Shown here: piece after piece, positions 35,380 through 47,478 of the stretch
How the letters are laid out: the number at the start of each line of letters is the position of its first letter
Position numbering within the stretch: the stretch's first letter is position 1
NCBI GenBank assembly: GCA_014529385.2
Contig: CM043956.1
Location: 92,342,221-92,406,220 of the forward strand
Reading direction: 5' to 3'
DNA length: 64,000 nt
DNA from: Adiantum capillus-veneris
Taxonomy: Eukaryota > Streptophyta > Polypodiopsida > Polypodiales > Pteridaceae
The notes under the pieces: model-generated
Told to the model about the DNA's origin: nothing
The model's database searches: none
What the model saw: the letters and a program-made list of their open reading frames with translations, nothing else
Program-made: the position numbers and the translations under genes

Positions 35380-36005
35380 TAGGGAATTAGTAGCCAGAAT
35401 TACTAACAATAGTCACTTAGCAAAGGTAGATTTGGAGTGGCATGAAAAATTATGAAATTGATAGCTTATGAAGCATTTTGTACCACATGTGTAGTATCTC
35501 TATGAGATTCATTGTGGGTCTACCAACCACCATACAAGGTGATAGCTCGGTATGGGTGCTTCTAGATAAGTTGACTAAACTATGTAAAGTTTATTTAACT
35601 CACTGTTCAATCTCTATAATTAGCCAAGTTGGTTGTCTATAATTTGTATTGATTATATAGATTACTCAGCAATATTGGGAGTAATTGTGACCCACGTTTA
35701 CCGATCATTTCTAGAGTATTATCTATAAACAATTGGAAAGAAACAATTTATTATCAAAACTGCTACTCATCCAGAGATGGATGGATAGGTTACAAGTATA
35801 GAGGATATGATAAGAGCATATGTTAGCACGAAGAAATCCGATTGAAAAGATTTCCTATCTAGTTTGGAGTTGCTTATCATGATGCAAAGCATGTTGCAAC
35901 TAGTTTAAGTCCCTACATGTTTATGTCAGCATTTCAACCTCGATCACCAGGTATGGTGAGCCTACTAATGAGGAAGGAAAAGAAGTCAAGGACTTAATTT
36001 GTGCT
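35380..36005 (+). mobile_element. Ty3/gypsy integrase remnant
   Basis: Translated on + with several stops and shifts, the stretch resembles the Ty3 integrase core: a segment like VWVLLDKLTKLCKVYLTHC, then ATHPEMDG in place of the usual YHPQTDGQ motif, then a helix-rich part (RAYVSTKKSD). It is far decayed and lacks the rest of pol. Confidence 0.7.
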
Positions 36006-36389
36006 GATGAGATTTGTGGGAAAGTCACTTTCCTGGAAAGTTGAGAAAGTTGAGAAGAGTTTTTTTTACATGTTCTAGCACCCTCAAAAAGCCTCAAAAC
36101 TAGTCATTCATTTAGTCACCTCTTAGTTGTGGTGACTTGTTTAAAAACTCAAGTGAGTTATAATTAGATCCTACACACTATGTTAGATTTAAGCCAGTTA
36201 CACAAACGGCTACAAAGGGACAACACAATGTGGAAAATCAAGATTTTTTTTTTTGGTTTCATTGAACCTCGTACTGAACCATGTATCGATCAAATGGACA
36301 GCAGACCCATGAGAGGGGTGCCACTACAAAAAACATTAGTATTCTTACAAAGATATCATCACTTTTGTTTTTTAGGACAAAAGCGCTTC

Positions 36390-36673
36390 TCCAAGGGGGA
36401 AGTAATGTCAGCCCAAGGCCCAGGGTGCACATACCGTAAAGAGATCTATATATAGCTAGGGAGAAGGGCCTATATAAAGGAAAATTGGGTGGATAAGAGT
36501 CTGTGGCAACACCAATCTCTTACAATAAATCTGAGTCCCATGCTTGCTGGTCTTGTAAAAGGTCATTATGTGTTTAAACTCCAATGAGCCCCGACACTCG
36601 AATGAGTGGAAAAGGAAGACATCTCTCTAGTAGAGTCGAAGTAAGTGTCTCCAAAGGTCCCCCTTGGTTAACA
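36390..36673 (+). mobile_element. PPT and LTR of the same old Ty3 element
   Basis: CCAAGGGGGAAG is followed at 36406 by TGTCAGCCC, the usual PPT-LTR order. Two TATA-like boxes (CTATATATAG at 36446-36455 and TATATAAAGG at 36471-36480) and an AATAAAT near 36512 follow, and a possible end is GGTTAACA at 36673. No second LTR was found, so the end is uncertain. Confidence 0.55.
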
Positions 36674-39600
36674 CTCTCTTTAGTCGCAACTATGTTCTTG
36701 GTTTCTCAGTTAAAGCTTTGATTTGCTAGTACACATATTGATATAAGGTACATATAGACCAATAATGCTCAATGAAATTGAGTACTTGGTCCTTAGATTC
36801 AATACCAACTCGCCTCACTTGTCGCAATTCTAACATGGCTCTTAGTTCTAGCTTGATCTTGGCCAAGCCTACAAAACCAAATAGTGTTCAAGTCAATCTA
36901 TTACTTATAAGTATGTACAATATCTCCTGCTCAAGAAAGTTTCAATCCCAAATTTTCATAAATAGCCAAAGGACTCGTCTGTAATCTTTAGTTTCTAAAC
37001 ACTCAATTTCTAGTAGCAAACAATGTCAAAATGACTCCAAATTTCTTAAGCGATTTGTGTGATAAGTATTCTACCCTTGGCAACCAAAAATTTAAAAATT
37101 GACTTCTTTGGATGACATGAGATAATAAGCAAAATTAATATCTACTGGCACAAAGGAGCATCTTTTGCACTTTTGGTGTTTCCCACTCGTTAAGGGCATG
37201 TCCAAAGAGATTTAAATCACTTTTCAAATAATTCTACACAAGTTTTGCACAATTTCTCAGTAGTTTTAGTGTTTGGAAAATTTTGATGCAATACAAGTGG
37301 CGAACTCAATCAAAACTACTCCATATCACCTGAAATTTGACACATGCATTCAATTACTACCATAGATCAAATTCCCTTCAAGATAATTTTACAAAGTTGA
37401 ATTTTCAAGGAAAGAGATAATAAGCACGCTTATTATCCCTCAGCTTCAAATAAATTTTTTTGTTACTTTTTGGGGACTTGAACACTATAAATAGGTCACT
37501 TGACAAGTTTCATGAGGTTTTAGCTAGTTTTCAAGTTTTTAGGCCATTTTTTGTATCTATTATTGGACTTCAAAGAAAACTTGGTCCACCTGACACTATA
37601 CAAATTTAAATGACTTCAACTTGAATTAGTGTCTTAGTGCACTATGTTCTATCCTGTGGAATACCCATGAAAATTTTGCAGTTCTAGGTCCAGAGATAAT
37701 ATGCGCGCTTATTATTCTACAAATTTTCAACATTTGGTGACTCTCATAGTTAGTACAAAGTGTTTCAATATATGTCAAGAGTTTTCACCCACTTTGGAGT
37801 AGTTTGGTGTACTTACCTTTACTTATTTGTTGAGCAGAGGTGGAAGTAGATCCGGTTCAAAATTTATACACAAATGAGCTCAACACTCCTAGAGCTGTCA
37901 CAAAAGTGTTACTTTACCTTGGCAAGATGCTCATGAACTTGAAGTCCAATTTTCAGCGTTAGACTAAAAAGAAATTATTATCTACACTCTTGGAATTGCA
38001 CTTTTTTGAGATTATGATGTCATCCAAGTTTTTTACAGTGGATTACAAGCACTTTTGACCGTAAAAGCCCAAATTTGCATGCATTAATCATAGAAGAGAT
38101 AATAATCTCTTTTATTGCCAAACTTTGAAAATCTTCTTTAAAGTTGGTTTCAACTTACCATAGTGTTTCCTCAACTCTACCAAGGTCAGTTTTTGACCAA
38201 AAATGCTATTTGATGGCCTTGAAACCTTACCTTAGGAGTCTCAAACTTGAAAAGCTCAAAATTTTACAACAACTCACTATAAATAGTTTAGATAGAGGTA
38301 TATTTGAAATCCACCATGATGTCTATTTACCCTAGTCCTAGTCAAAACAACAAGAGGGTAGTGGAAAGTGTTCACAAACATTGATTTTTTTCTCATTTTC
38401 TTATAAAATGAGTATTAAATTTCAGCCTTTGACGTAATTCAACTCATCAACCACTTGTCTATGCCTAAAAGGTCCTCAGTAAAGAGTATGACTATGCCCA
38501 AATTACCTCCACATAGCTAAAGATGACACTCCTCAACTAAGTGGTTTCTAAACTATAGTGTTTTTCTTTAGGTAAACCTACAAGAATTGATGGAAAATGA
38601 TATTTGAGCATGAGGTTTTCTCTAATTTAGGCCACCTCATCCCCGACATTGGCACCAAATCTGAAATGGGGTTGCCAAGGCTCACTCTATCTTATTGTAG
38701 AGATAGCAAGAATCACATACATAAATATCAATTGTGAGATAGAGTCAACATGACTAGTGCATGGAGGCTACAAGAGGTTGTCAATCTCTTGAAAAAAACA
38801 ATCAATACTTATCTACTCAATGCAACACTCAACTGTATGCCAGACAGCAAAAGCCAATCGTCACATCAACAAGAAAATCTTGACAATTCAACAAGCAAAT
38901 GAGCTCCAAACATCACCAAACTCATAGGCCGACTAGAAGAGGCCAAACACAAGTGCCTAGGGCCTCAAATCCACATTTCAACCACTTGCCAAAATAATTC
39001 TTATTATCTATAGATTTAGTTTGACCTAACGTGTTTCAACTCAAAATGCACTCAATAACTAAGCAATGTTTCCCAAATACCTCTCTTATAATGCTTCAAT
39101 GAATAGATTATAAAGAGGTTTAGCAATAATAAACTCATGGACTCATTGCAAGAGACTTACAATTTTTCATAGAGATTTCACTTGTGAAAGCGTAGAAGCA
39201 GTTGACACTTCAATTGGATATTCAGCAAGGAATATACGAGCATTTTTAGAAAGAGGTAGAGTACACATTTCTCAAAGACAGACCATACAATTTATTATCC
39301 AAAAACTTCAAGGGACTTTTACAAAAGTTGGCATTTATACCTTAGCCAAGGTTTTAAAATGTCAATATGGCTCAAATATGAAGTAGAAAGCAAATATAGA
39401 TCACATATGGGTAATGTTTAATTACAAATTTGAATCTCATAGCCTCTACTATCAACTTTACAGTTTTGTAAAAATAATTAAAAGTACGAACTTTGGAGTT
39501 GACATGTTTTAGATAAAAAAATGAATGAAGCTACAATTTGTGGATGAGCCAAAGCCATATTGGGTTAGCTTTTGTATACCCTAAAGAACATATCTAATAA

Positions 39601-41162
39601 GGTTGGCTGCAGTTTGTCAAAAAAAGTTGAATCATGGTTCATGTACATTAGAGCATTAGAGCAAAAACTTTAAAATTTCTGTGGATCTTGAGTCCTCATC
39701 AGTTGCAAGCATCAAGTGTACCCATTTGAATGCAAAATGATTCCTAAAACCACACCAAAACCAAGAAACTAGGAGATTTATTAACGTCAGCCTCATCATA
39801 CCAATACACAAGGAAAGTGTGAGTTATTTATGTTAAAATTAAAAAAATGTTCCAGGAAATCACTTGCAAATGACCTCCTCTATAGGTGGTACAAATCTTG
39901 AAGTTGGATCATGCCAAAATTGGATCGAGATGCATGTTACCTTGGAGTGATTTTTTGTCAAAAAGAAACCTCTTCACAGATCCAACAAGGTGAAACCTAT
40001 CTAAGATGTTGGGTCATCAAAAACTTCAAAGAGAACAACAGTGCTTCATCAAAGACAATGGGAAGGAGATGAGGAGAAAGATTACACCAACTTTGAGGCT
40101 AAGGAATGCATTTTAGAGATCTCAAAGATATGTTGACTCCCTACAAAAGATCTACAACTACCATCATAGATCATAGGATCCGAGGCTCAAATCCAAAAAA
40201 ATTTGACACATGAAGCTCATTCCAATTTCATCTATTGGACCGCATCATAAAAATTGTCAGAGCTATCACAACATGGATCACAATCCATGTCCCTGTCTAT
40301 AGTTGCAAGACAAAAAGAGGTCAACAGATACATCAAGTGCGTTGTATTATGTATACCCCAACAATTGACAAGCAATGACAAATCTAGCAAGAGAGCACCT
40401 TCACAAAAATAAAAATTCTACTAATGAGCTCACAAAGTGCTTCAAGAATGGTGAGGTTTCTAAAAGTCAAAATCAATATCATAGGGAATCATATTCCAGT
40501 GGAATCTGTGTACAAGTTCCATCCAAAATTCAACTACCCAAGGAGGCTAAGTGCCCAAAAAGGTAGGCATCATTGATAGGCTTAGATTAGCTACTAGAAT
40601 TAGGTGTAAAAATCTCAATCCTAGATGTGTCCACTGATGGATTGTTATCCATGTTCTTAAGCCTTTGCAAAATTTGATCAAACAACCCTAACATAGAGTG
40701 TTAAGACAAGCCATCCCTATTATATTTTCATGTTTTAGAGCTAAAGTCAGTCCTTGAATAACATCTCTAACAATTGCAAAATCTCACCTAAAAATTTAAC
40801 CCAGTGATCCAAATTTAAAAAACTCATGTCCAAATCATCTACTCATTATCTTGATCCAAATCATATAGCTAAAATGCATTTTCCCAAATGATGGATCATG
40901 ATCCATGTACCCCAAACTAGTTTTCACTTGTTAGTCTATACACTTGTTTCCATGGTTAGTCTTTGTCTAATGGTAAATTTTGGTCAAGTTTGGATTGAAA
41001 TTGCACTACTTATGTTTATTCTTACTTTATGGTCAATTTATGATCATCAAGAACCAATTGTGCCTTTTAGTCAGTTGGTTTGTGGCTAGTTTTGAATGTA
41101 CCTTATAAGATTCCTCGATGACAATGACCAATTAGAATGCACCAAGGTGAAAATCTCACTCA
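36674..41162. other. AT-rich stretch with no recognised gene
   Basis: No open frame above about 70 codons and no family resemblance. The phrase AGAGATAATAAGC and variants recur (for example near 37120, 37400, 37690 and 38100), which suggests a diverged internal repeat. Old retroelement DNA is likely but unproven. Confidence 0.4.
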
Positions 41163-41530
41163 AGGAAGGGGGAAGTGTCATCAACTAAAAGGATTTTTGA
41201 ATCTCTCCACCCAAAGATGACCAATCTACACACAGTCGTGTCAAGGGGCGACAAGACCTAGGAAGAAGGGAGTGTTTGGAGATGCCAATTCTAGATACCC
41301 CTTCTAGCCAATTTCTTGATAAAGTACTCATTTTTAATCCTATTCTAATTCTATAGATTGTAAATGTAAATGTAAATTCTATAGATTGTAAATGTAGATG
41401 AAGCTCACAAAGTATGATGTCAGTGGAGTTGTCCCACTTACTTCTGAAATGAATGTATATTGCTCATGGAAATTGAGCATAGAGATCATTTTATAGCCCC
41501 TAAGTATAAAACTCACTTATTACAAACATA
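41163..41530 (+). mobile_element. Possible PPT and LTR start of a decayed Ty3 element
   Basis: AGGAAGGGGGAAG (41163-41175) is followed by TGTCATCAAC, the same layout as at 36390. A TATAAAAC lies near 41505. No right boundary or partner LTR could be found. Confidence 0.4.
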
Positions 41531-41750
41531 GAGAAGAAATTTATGTTTATGTGAAGTAGAAAAGTGACCAGTGCTGCTTTGTAATTGACATATCTTGCAA
41601 TATTGTAATCCAATCAAATTTTGTCAAGTGCCACATTGTGTTTCTCTCCTCTTGCTCTATCTTTTGAATGTATTCATTATCAGTTTTGAGAAGGTTTATG
41701 AATACACTATATGAACCTTAATTTGATGTTTCAATGAGGTTCTCAAGTGT

Positions 41751-41990
41751 AAATTCCATTCTTTTGATACAAGGTTGTTTCTAGGCCTTAGCACTAGTCT
41801 CACACTAGTTTGGTACCAAAAAGGATACTTTAGTGTCTTTTTTTCACGAATTTAATTAAAATGGCACATGAAAATGCTATTCTTTTGATATGAGGTTATT
41901 CTAAGCCTTAGCACTAGTCTCACACTAGTTTGGTACCAAAAAGGATACTTTAATGTCTTTTTTCATGAATATAAATAAAATGGTACATGA
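41751..41990. repeat. Tandem duplication, 2 x 120 bp
   Basis: Unit one, 41751-41870, and unit two, 41871-41990, share blocks such as CACTAGTCTCACACTAGTTT and GGTACCAAAAAGGATACTTT. Identity is around 90 percent by eye. Confidence 0.92.
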
Positions 41991-42056
41991 AATCTAGAAA
42001 ACACCTCAAGAAGTGCTTTCACAAATATATATAAATAGACAAAGTGCTCATAAAAA

Positions 42057-42283
42057 TGATAATCCCTCACTTTTGTATACAACCTCAATAGTAACTACAA
42101 ATGAAAAACACCCACATAAAATAGTAGTTGATGTTTCACTAAAACTCATACCCTAGTCTAAGAAAAAACTGATAATCCATCACTTTTGTACACAACCTCA
42201 ATAGTAACTACACATGAAAAGCACCTACATAAAACATCAGTTGATGTTTCACTAAAACTCGTACCTTAGTTTAAGAAAAAAAT
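42057..42283. repeat. Tandem duplication, 2 x 113 bp
   Basis: Units 42057-42169 and 42170-42283 share CAACCTCAATAGTAACTACA and GTTGATGTTTCACTAAAACT, with around 90 percent identity. Confidence 0.92.
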
Positions 42284-42406
42284 GAGCAACGTGCATGCAA
42301 GAATCCTTGGTGATAACTACCTATATATATGCTTGATATTTTTGAAGCTCTCATGTGAAAGAAAATTCCTTGTGACTAGAATTAAATATAGAAACTCGTG
42401 TGGATT

Positions 42407-42594
42407 AAATATGCAACATTTGTGAATTTAATTAACAACCACATAAAACATTTAGTTAATCTAAATTTGCATTGTCTTATTATGCATATATACTAGATCT
42501 AAATATGCAACATTTGTGAATTTTATTAACAACCACATAAAACATTTAGTTCATCTAAATTCGCATTGTCTTATGATGCATATACACTAGATCT
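42407..42594. repeat. Tandem duplication, 2 x 94 bp
   Basis: Units 42407-42500 and 42501-42594 share AAATATGCAACATTTGTGAA and AACAACCACATAAAACATTT, with only a few differences. Confidence 0.92.
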
Positions 42595-44145
42595 ACCACT
42601 CCATTATTTAAGGTGGTACTATTTGATGGTAATGCAAGCCACATTTGGTGATTTATGCCATATCCCAAAATTGTGCATGTTGAAGTTATTATTTTTTATT
42701 TATCAAAATTAGCTTCAAAGTAGAATCCAATTTTTGTATATGTTCATTCATCTTATTTATTTGTATATAAATATCTCATATGGACACAATTGAGGAATCT
42801 ATATGCACGCTTTCATTGATTTTTCATAGCAATGTTTGTTTTGCAAGGAATTACACACTTTGAATTTTCTTAAATGAGCTTAAATTACAAGATTTATATG
42901 AGTTTGAAACCGTGAACAATGCTTATTTGGCCTATAGATACATTATAAACCCAAAGCTCTACCCCATAATCTCATCATGTTAATGAAAGAGGCTTTGAAA
43001 TAGAAACATTTGATCTAAGAACTAAGTTATGACGCTCATGTTCTTGTTGTAATAAGCCTTTTCCTATCCATAAACCTTCAAATATATGTAAAATCTCATT
43101 TTGATGAGAAGTTATGTTCAATTTATGGAAATTTTGTTAAAGCTGCACTAAATTTTTATGATTTTTTCATATGAAAACTTATCACCATATCCTTTGATAT
43201 GGTATTATTTTTGGGAAAATAAAATCATGGTTTTTCTCTTAAGCTTATAATTAAGCTAATGCATGAATATGACCTTTTTTTTCTAGATTCACCAAATAAT
43301 TATGACAAGTTGCTAGAAAAATAAAACACTTTAGTGTATTGAAACACTTTAACTAGCAAGGCGCTATTAGACCACTTATGTTCATATTTCATTGATCTAC
43401 AAAACAATAAATTGCAATTCAGGTACCTCTCAGAAATGGGATTATAGGGTCTATAGTGGCTCTATTCACCCTTGCTTATAGTCTCTTAGAGTTTTATATC
43501 ATTTGGAGCTTCTTTAGCTGAGATACCATTGAGTGATTAGTTTGCATCAGGATTGATTGTATGCATAACAACAAGAGTAATTGTTTATTGGTTGATCTCA
43601 TGCATCTATCTACGTAGGTTAACTTTGTTGAGTTTGAAAAACTCAATGGGTCTTTGTGCCCCATCCATGTTCCTTCCCTCAGTATTAACATATTTTGTAG
43701 GTTAGTGCCAAATAGCTATTCTATAGACATTCATCATGGCGACCTGGTGTAACACATGTTTGCCATCAACTCTCTTCTATTCATGAAACTCAAGAGTGAG
43801 TTTTTGGAGGCATCTTAAGGGAAAATGTGAGCATGATGATGCATACTCCAAGGTGTGAAGTCATGTCAAAAAGGGGAATCCTTCTAAGTATAATGCTAGT
43901 TGTGTGCTTATTTCCTCCACACCTAGTTCTCCTCTTTCGAGTGATGAATTGACTAGATAGAAGAAGTCTACCAGTAAAGATGGGTACCTACTCCACAAGG
44001 GGAGAGTTTGTGTACCTATACAGATGCAGACATATGGCACGTAGTTCCTTATGAATGTCCAGACAAACCAAGGTGTAGGGAACCCAGGAATAAAAAAGAC
44101 TTATGTACTTATATAATAATAGTTTTATTGGGTACAATTACATGG
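42595..44145. other. AT-rich stretch with no recognised gene
   Basis: No domain recognised on either strand and only short open frames. It lies between the tandem repeats and a Ty3 integrase fragment. Confidence 0.4.
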
Positions 44146-44149
44146 ATAT

Positions 44150-44970
44150 GTTCAAGGTCATGTCTTGCATTGCCAAAAATATCAAGCTAAGAAAGCAGAG
44201 TGCATGAAGATAGGAAGTCTCTTACATCCTTTGGAGATTCCCAATGGTGAATGGGAGAGTATCTCTATGGATTTAATTGCAGGTCTACCAAGCATGGTAC
44301 ATAGATATGAGTTGGTATGGGTGATTGTGAATAGGTTTCCCAAACTTTATATGTTTATTCAAACCAAGTCCACCATTAAAACTCCAAAGTAAGCCAAGTT
44401 ATTTTTTTATAATTGTATAGATTATATGGATTGCCTAGCAATATTGTGAGTGATTGTGATCCCAAGTTTAACAATCACTTATAGAGGGTTGTTTTTAAAT
44501 AGTTGAGAACACAACTCAATCGTAGTACTACAAATCATGCAGAGATGGATGGGTGGATTGAACAAGTTAACTAGGTGCTAGAGTATATGCAGCAAGCATA
44601 CATTAGCAAGAAGAAATCAGATTGAGAAGATTATCTTCCTATTTTGGAATGTTCTTATAATAGTGCAAACCATGTTACTACTCGATTTAGTCTGTTCATG
44701 CTTATGTACAATTTAAAACCTAAGTCATCAATTACGGTGGGGTTGGCTAATGAGAAAATTCAATAAGTCAACAAATTTATCAAAGACCATGGATATGCTA
44801 ATAATTTCTCGTCAAATGTTCGACAAGCGCATGCATGGACCCTTTACACTTTTTCTTTTAAGGAAAGAAGTTCTAAATTGTCAAATGGTGGTAAATAAGT
44901 TCACTTTTTTAATCCGATTACAATCACTAATGGTAGCAAGGACACCTATAATGGTCCCCATCTAGCTAGA
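44150..44970 (+). mobile_element. Ty3/gypsy integrase remnant
   Basis: The + frames show the end of the integrase zinc finger (HCQKYQAKKAEC), the first Asp region (SISMDLIAGLPSM), a SDCDPKF-like second Asp region, and AEMDG in place of the YHPQTDGQ motif, followed by the C-terminal part. Several stops break it. It resembles the fragment at 35380-36005 and may be the same family. Confidence 0.75.
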
Positions 44971-47478
44971 CTTTATTTAAGTAGTATCATTTTGTGTGTA
45001 TGACCTTTGAGTCACCTACAACACAAAAAAAAACCAATGAAGTATTCTTGGTTGCCAATTTAACAAGACCAAGGGTTCTTGGGCAAGACAAAAGATAAGG
45101 TTCTTTAAAGATAATTCTACTTATATGATTCCCTCAAGTTTTATGTATACTAATGTTTCTATTTAGAGCAAGTTTTGTAGAACATGGTGCACAGTAAATG
45201 CTAGTATTGCACAACTTCTCTTAATGAAAGTGACATGGTTATGCCTAGCTATAGGGTGGCAGTTATAAAGGAGGGATCAGAGGTAAGTGTACTTCCTCTG
45301 CTAATTTTACTTATGCGTGTTACTTTTCCTTATGATGGAATTGAGGATCCACTCTAGGTATTACACACTCTTTAGTGGGAAATTCTCTTAAGAAGATCAC
45401 ATGCCTACAATGTGTGGATAGTTTTTTGGTACATGTTGTTAGTCACACATTGTACAACATGGTCTAAAAATTGAAGGATTTTGGTTTATCTCGGGTGGAG
45501 AAAATTTTATGAGGGTCCCTCTATGAGGTCCCCAACCCATGGACTCAAAATTCATGATGGGGTCCTTGCCAAGTCTCTGAGCCTAATAAAAAACAAAGTC
45601 CCTAAATAAGGAAAATCCAAGAAGCAGACCCTCGCCATTACCAATGGCTTAAGTCTATATCCCTAGGAAGAAGACATAATGTTGTCTCGCTAGCAAAAAT
45701 GAAACAAAAACTTAAAAGAACTTGAATTTTTTTGACTCTATGACCTCCGCACGTGGGCTCTTCCAATGCTCTTTTCTCTCTACATATGTGAGAGCATAGT
45801 CGTTGATCGACAATGGGGAAGCCTACTAAATGTTTATGCAATGGGAATGGATACTTAATTGGCTCATCGAGCCCACCCATCCATGATCAACAGTCTCAAT
45901 CGAGTCCCATTTACTACCTTGCACTCACACATAATTATTTATATTCTAATTCTACCACATTCTTTTAACACAATGGCGTGTTTCATCTTTCCATAATAGT
46001 GTTTCTCTAAAATGAATCCTTGAAAACAATAAATTGCATTGATCAAACACACGCTTTAGACTTAAGAACAATGATCGATATTCATCTTGTCTTAAGATCA
46101 CGTATATTGGGGGGAAAAAGGCACCCATTCCTTTATTCAAAAACCGGGATGGAAGAAAACATGGACCAAAAAGTTTGGGCATCCATATACCTTAACCAGT
46201 TGCCCATATAGCCGGGCGGCTCCCTTAGGATAAAAAAATGGTATGTAAGGATGTAAACATGAATGGAGTAGAGACTCATCATCCATGGGATGACCGACTT
46301 AAGAGTGGTCACATAGCCATCATCACTCTTCATATAAAAAGAAAATATATCAAAGAATAAGAGGTGGTCTTGAAACAATTTTCCTTAAGGATGATTACAC
46401 AATTCCTTTTTAGTTCATTCAAAATGTCCAAAGCATTTATTTTCTAATTTCTTGAACAGGTGCACGATGTTTCTTTAAATATTTCTCCCATTTTGGTCAA
46501 TTTTTTCATTTCTAACAAGTACATATCGATGAAATGTTATAGCTTAAAATAATTTACACAAAAATTCAAATTTATATAGACTATGACCCACCTGGGAGTG
46601 ATCCGAAGATGGCATTTGTTGCATCTTAGATGCATGAATGCTCTAGTCAATAAAAATGCTACTTGGATCCGCTTCATGGTTGTGTGTGGCACTAACCCTC
46701 TTAGGAGTGAGCCCCTCTTCCATCATTTGGTAGCTCACACGTGTCTTTTGTGGGGCCATATCTCCTATTCTTTTTCTAAAAGAATGCTAAAACATTAGGT
46801 AACATATTGAACAAATTACCATGAGAGTTCCCTTGACCGTTTCTCCTATTTTGCGTAGCCTTTTATTTTTATATGTCCCTTTTTTCAAGTATCTAAATCT
46901 TCTATTTGATTATCATTATGTATATGTAACGTTTTGCTATGATATTTTTATCTCATGGGTTTCCAATACCCTATTTTAGCTCTTGAAATTACCACTTAAT
47001 TTTCTATGTTGATTTGCTAATTATTTCTCTTTTGATTTACTAATCAAACAAAAAAAAATTGGCACCAGTAATTATCAAATTAAATATCTGATCAAAATAT
47101 TTTAATCTTGGCTTTCTAAGAGATGTTTTAACTCTAAAAATTATCGATGAGTAGTAACCTTTGAGTTGTAACTTGAAGTTTAACTATTTCATGAATAGCT
47201 TGAGTGATGGAGTTTGGGTATAAATGACTAACAAATTGCCTCATGGGATATGGGTGAATATTCTTTCATGAATGATCATGGAGTGTACATTCAAATGGCA
47301 GTAGATTTTCAATGTCTCATTTTGACTAGGTGGGATGGAGTAGAGAAGAGAAGGTTTTTTTCCACCTCTTACTTCTGATTTGAATTTTATTTTTCCTCCA
47401 TAGATATTTTTTAATAAAAGGAACAAGGATATGCTAAGAAGATTTATCTTGAACTTGATATGGTGTAGTAATTAATCA
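44971..47478. other. No recognised feature
   Basis: AT-rich sequence with only short open frames and no family match on either strand. It separates two Ty3 fragments in the same orientation and may be old retroelement DNA. Confidence 0.35.

Noticed and set aside
41812-41821. PBS-like TGGTACCAAA
   Set aside because: It is part of a tandem duplication and palindromic, and does not follow an LTR end.
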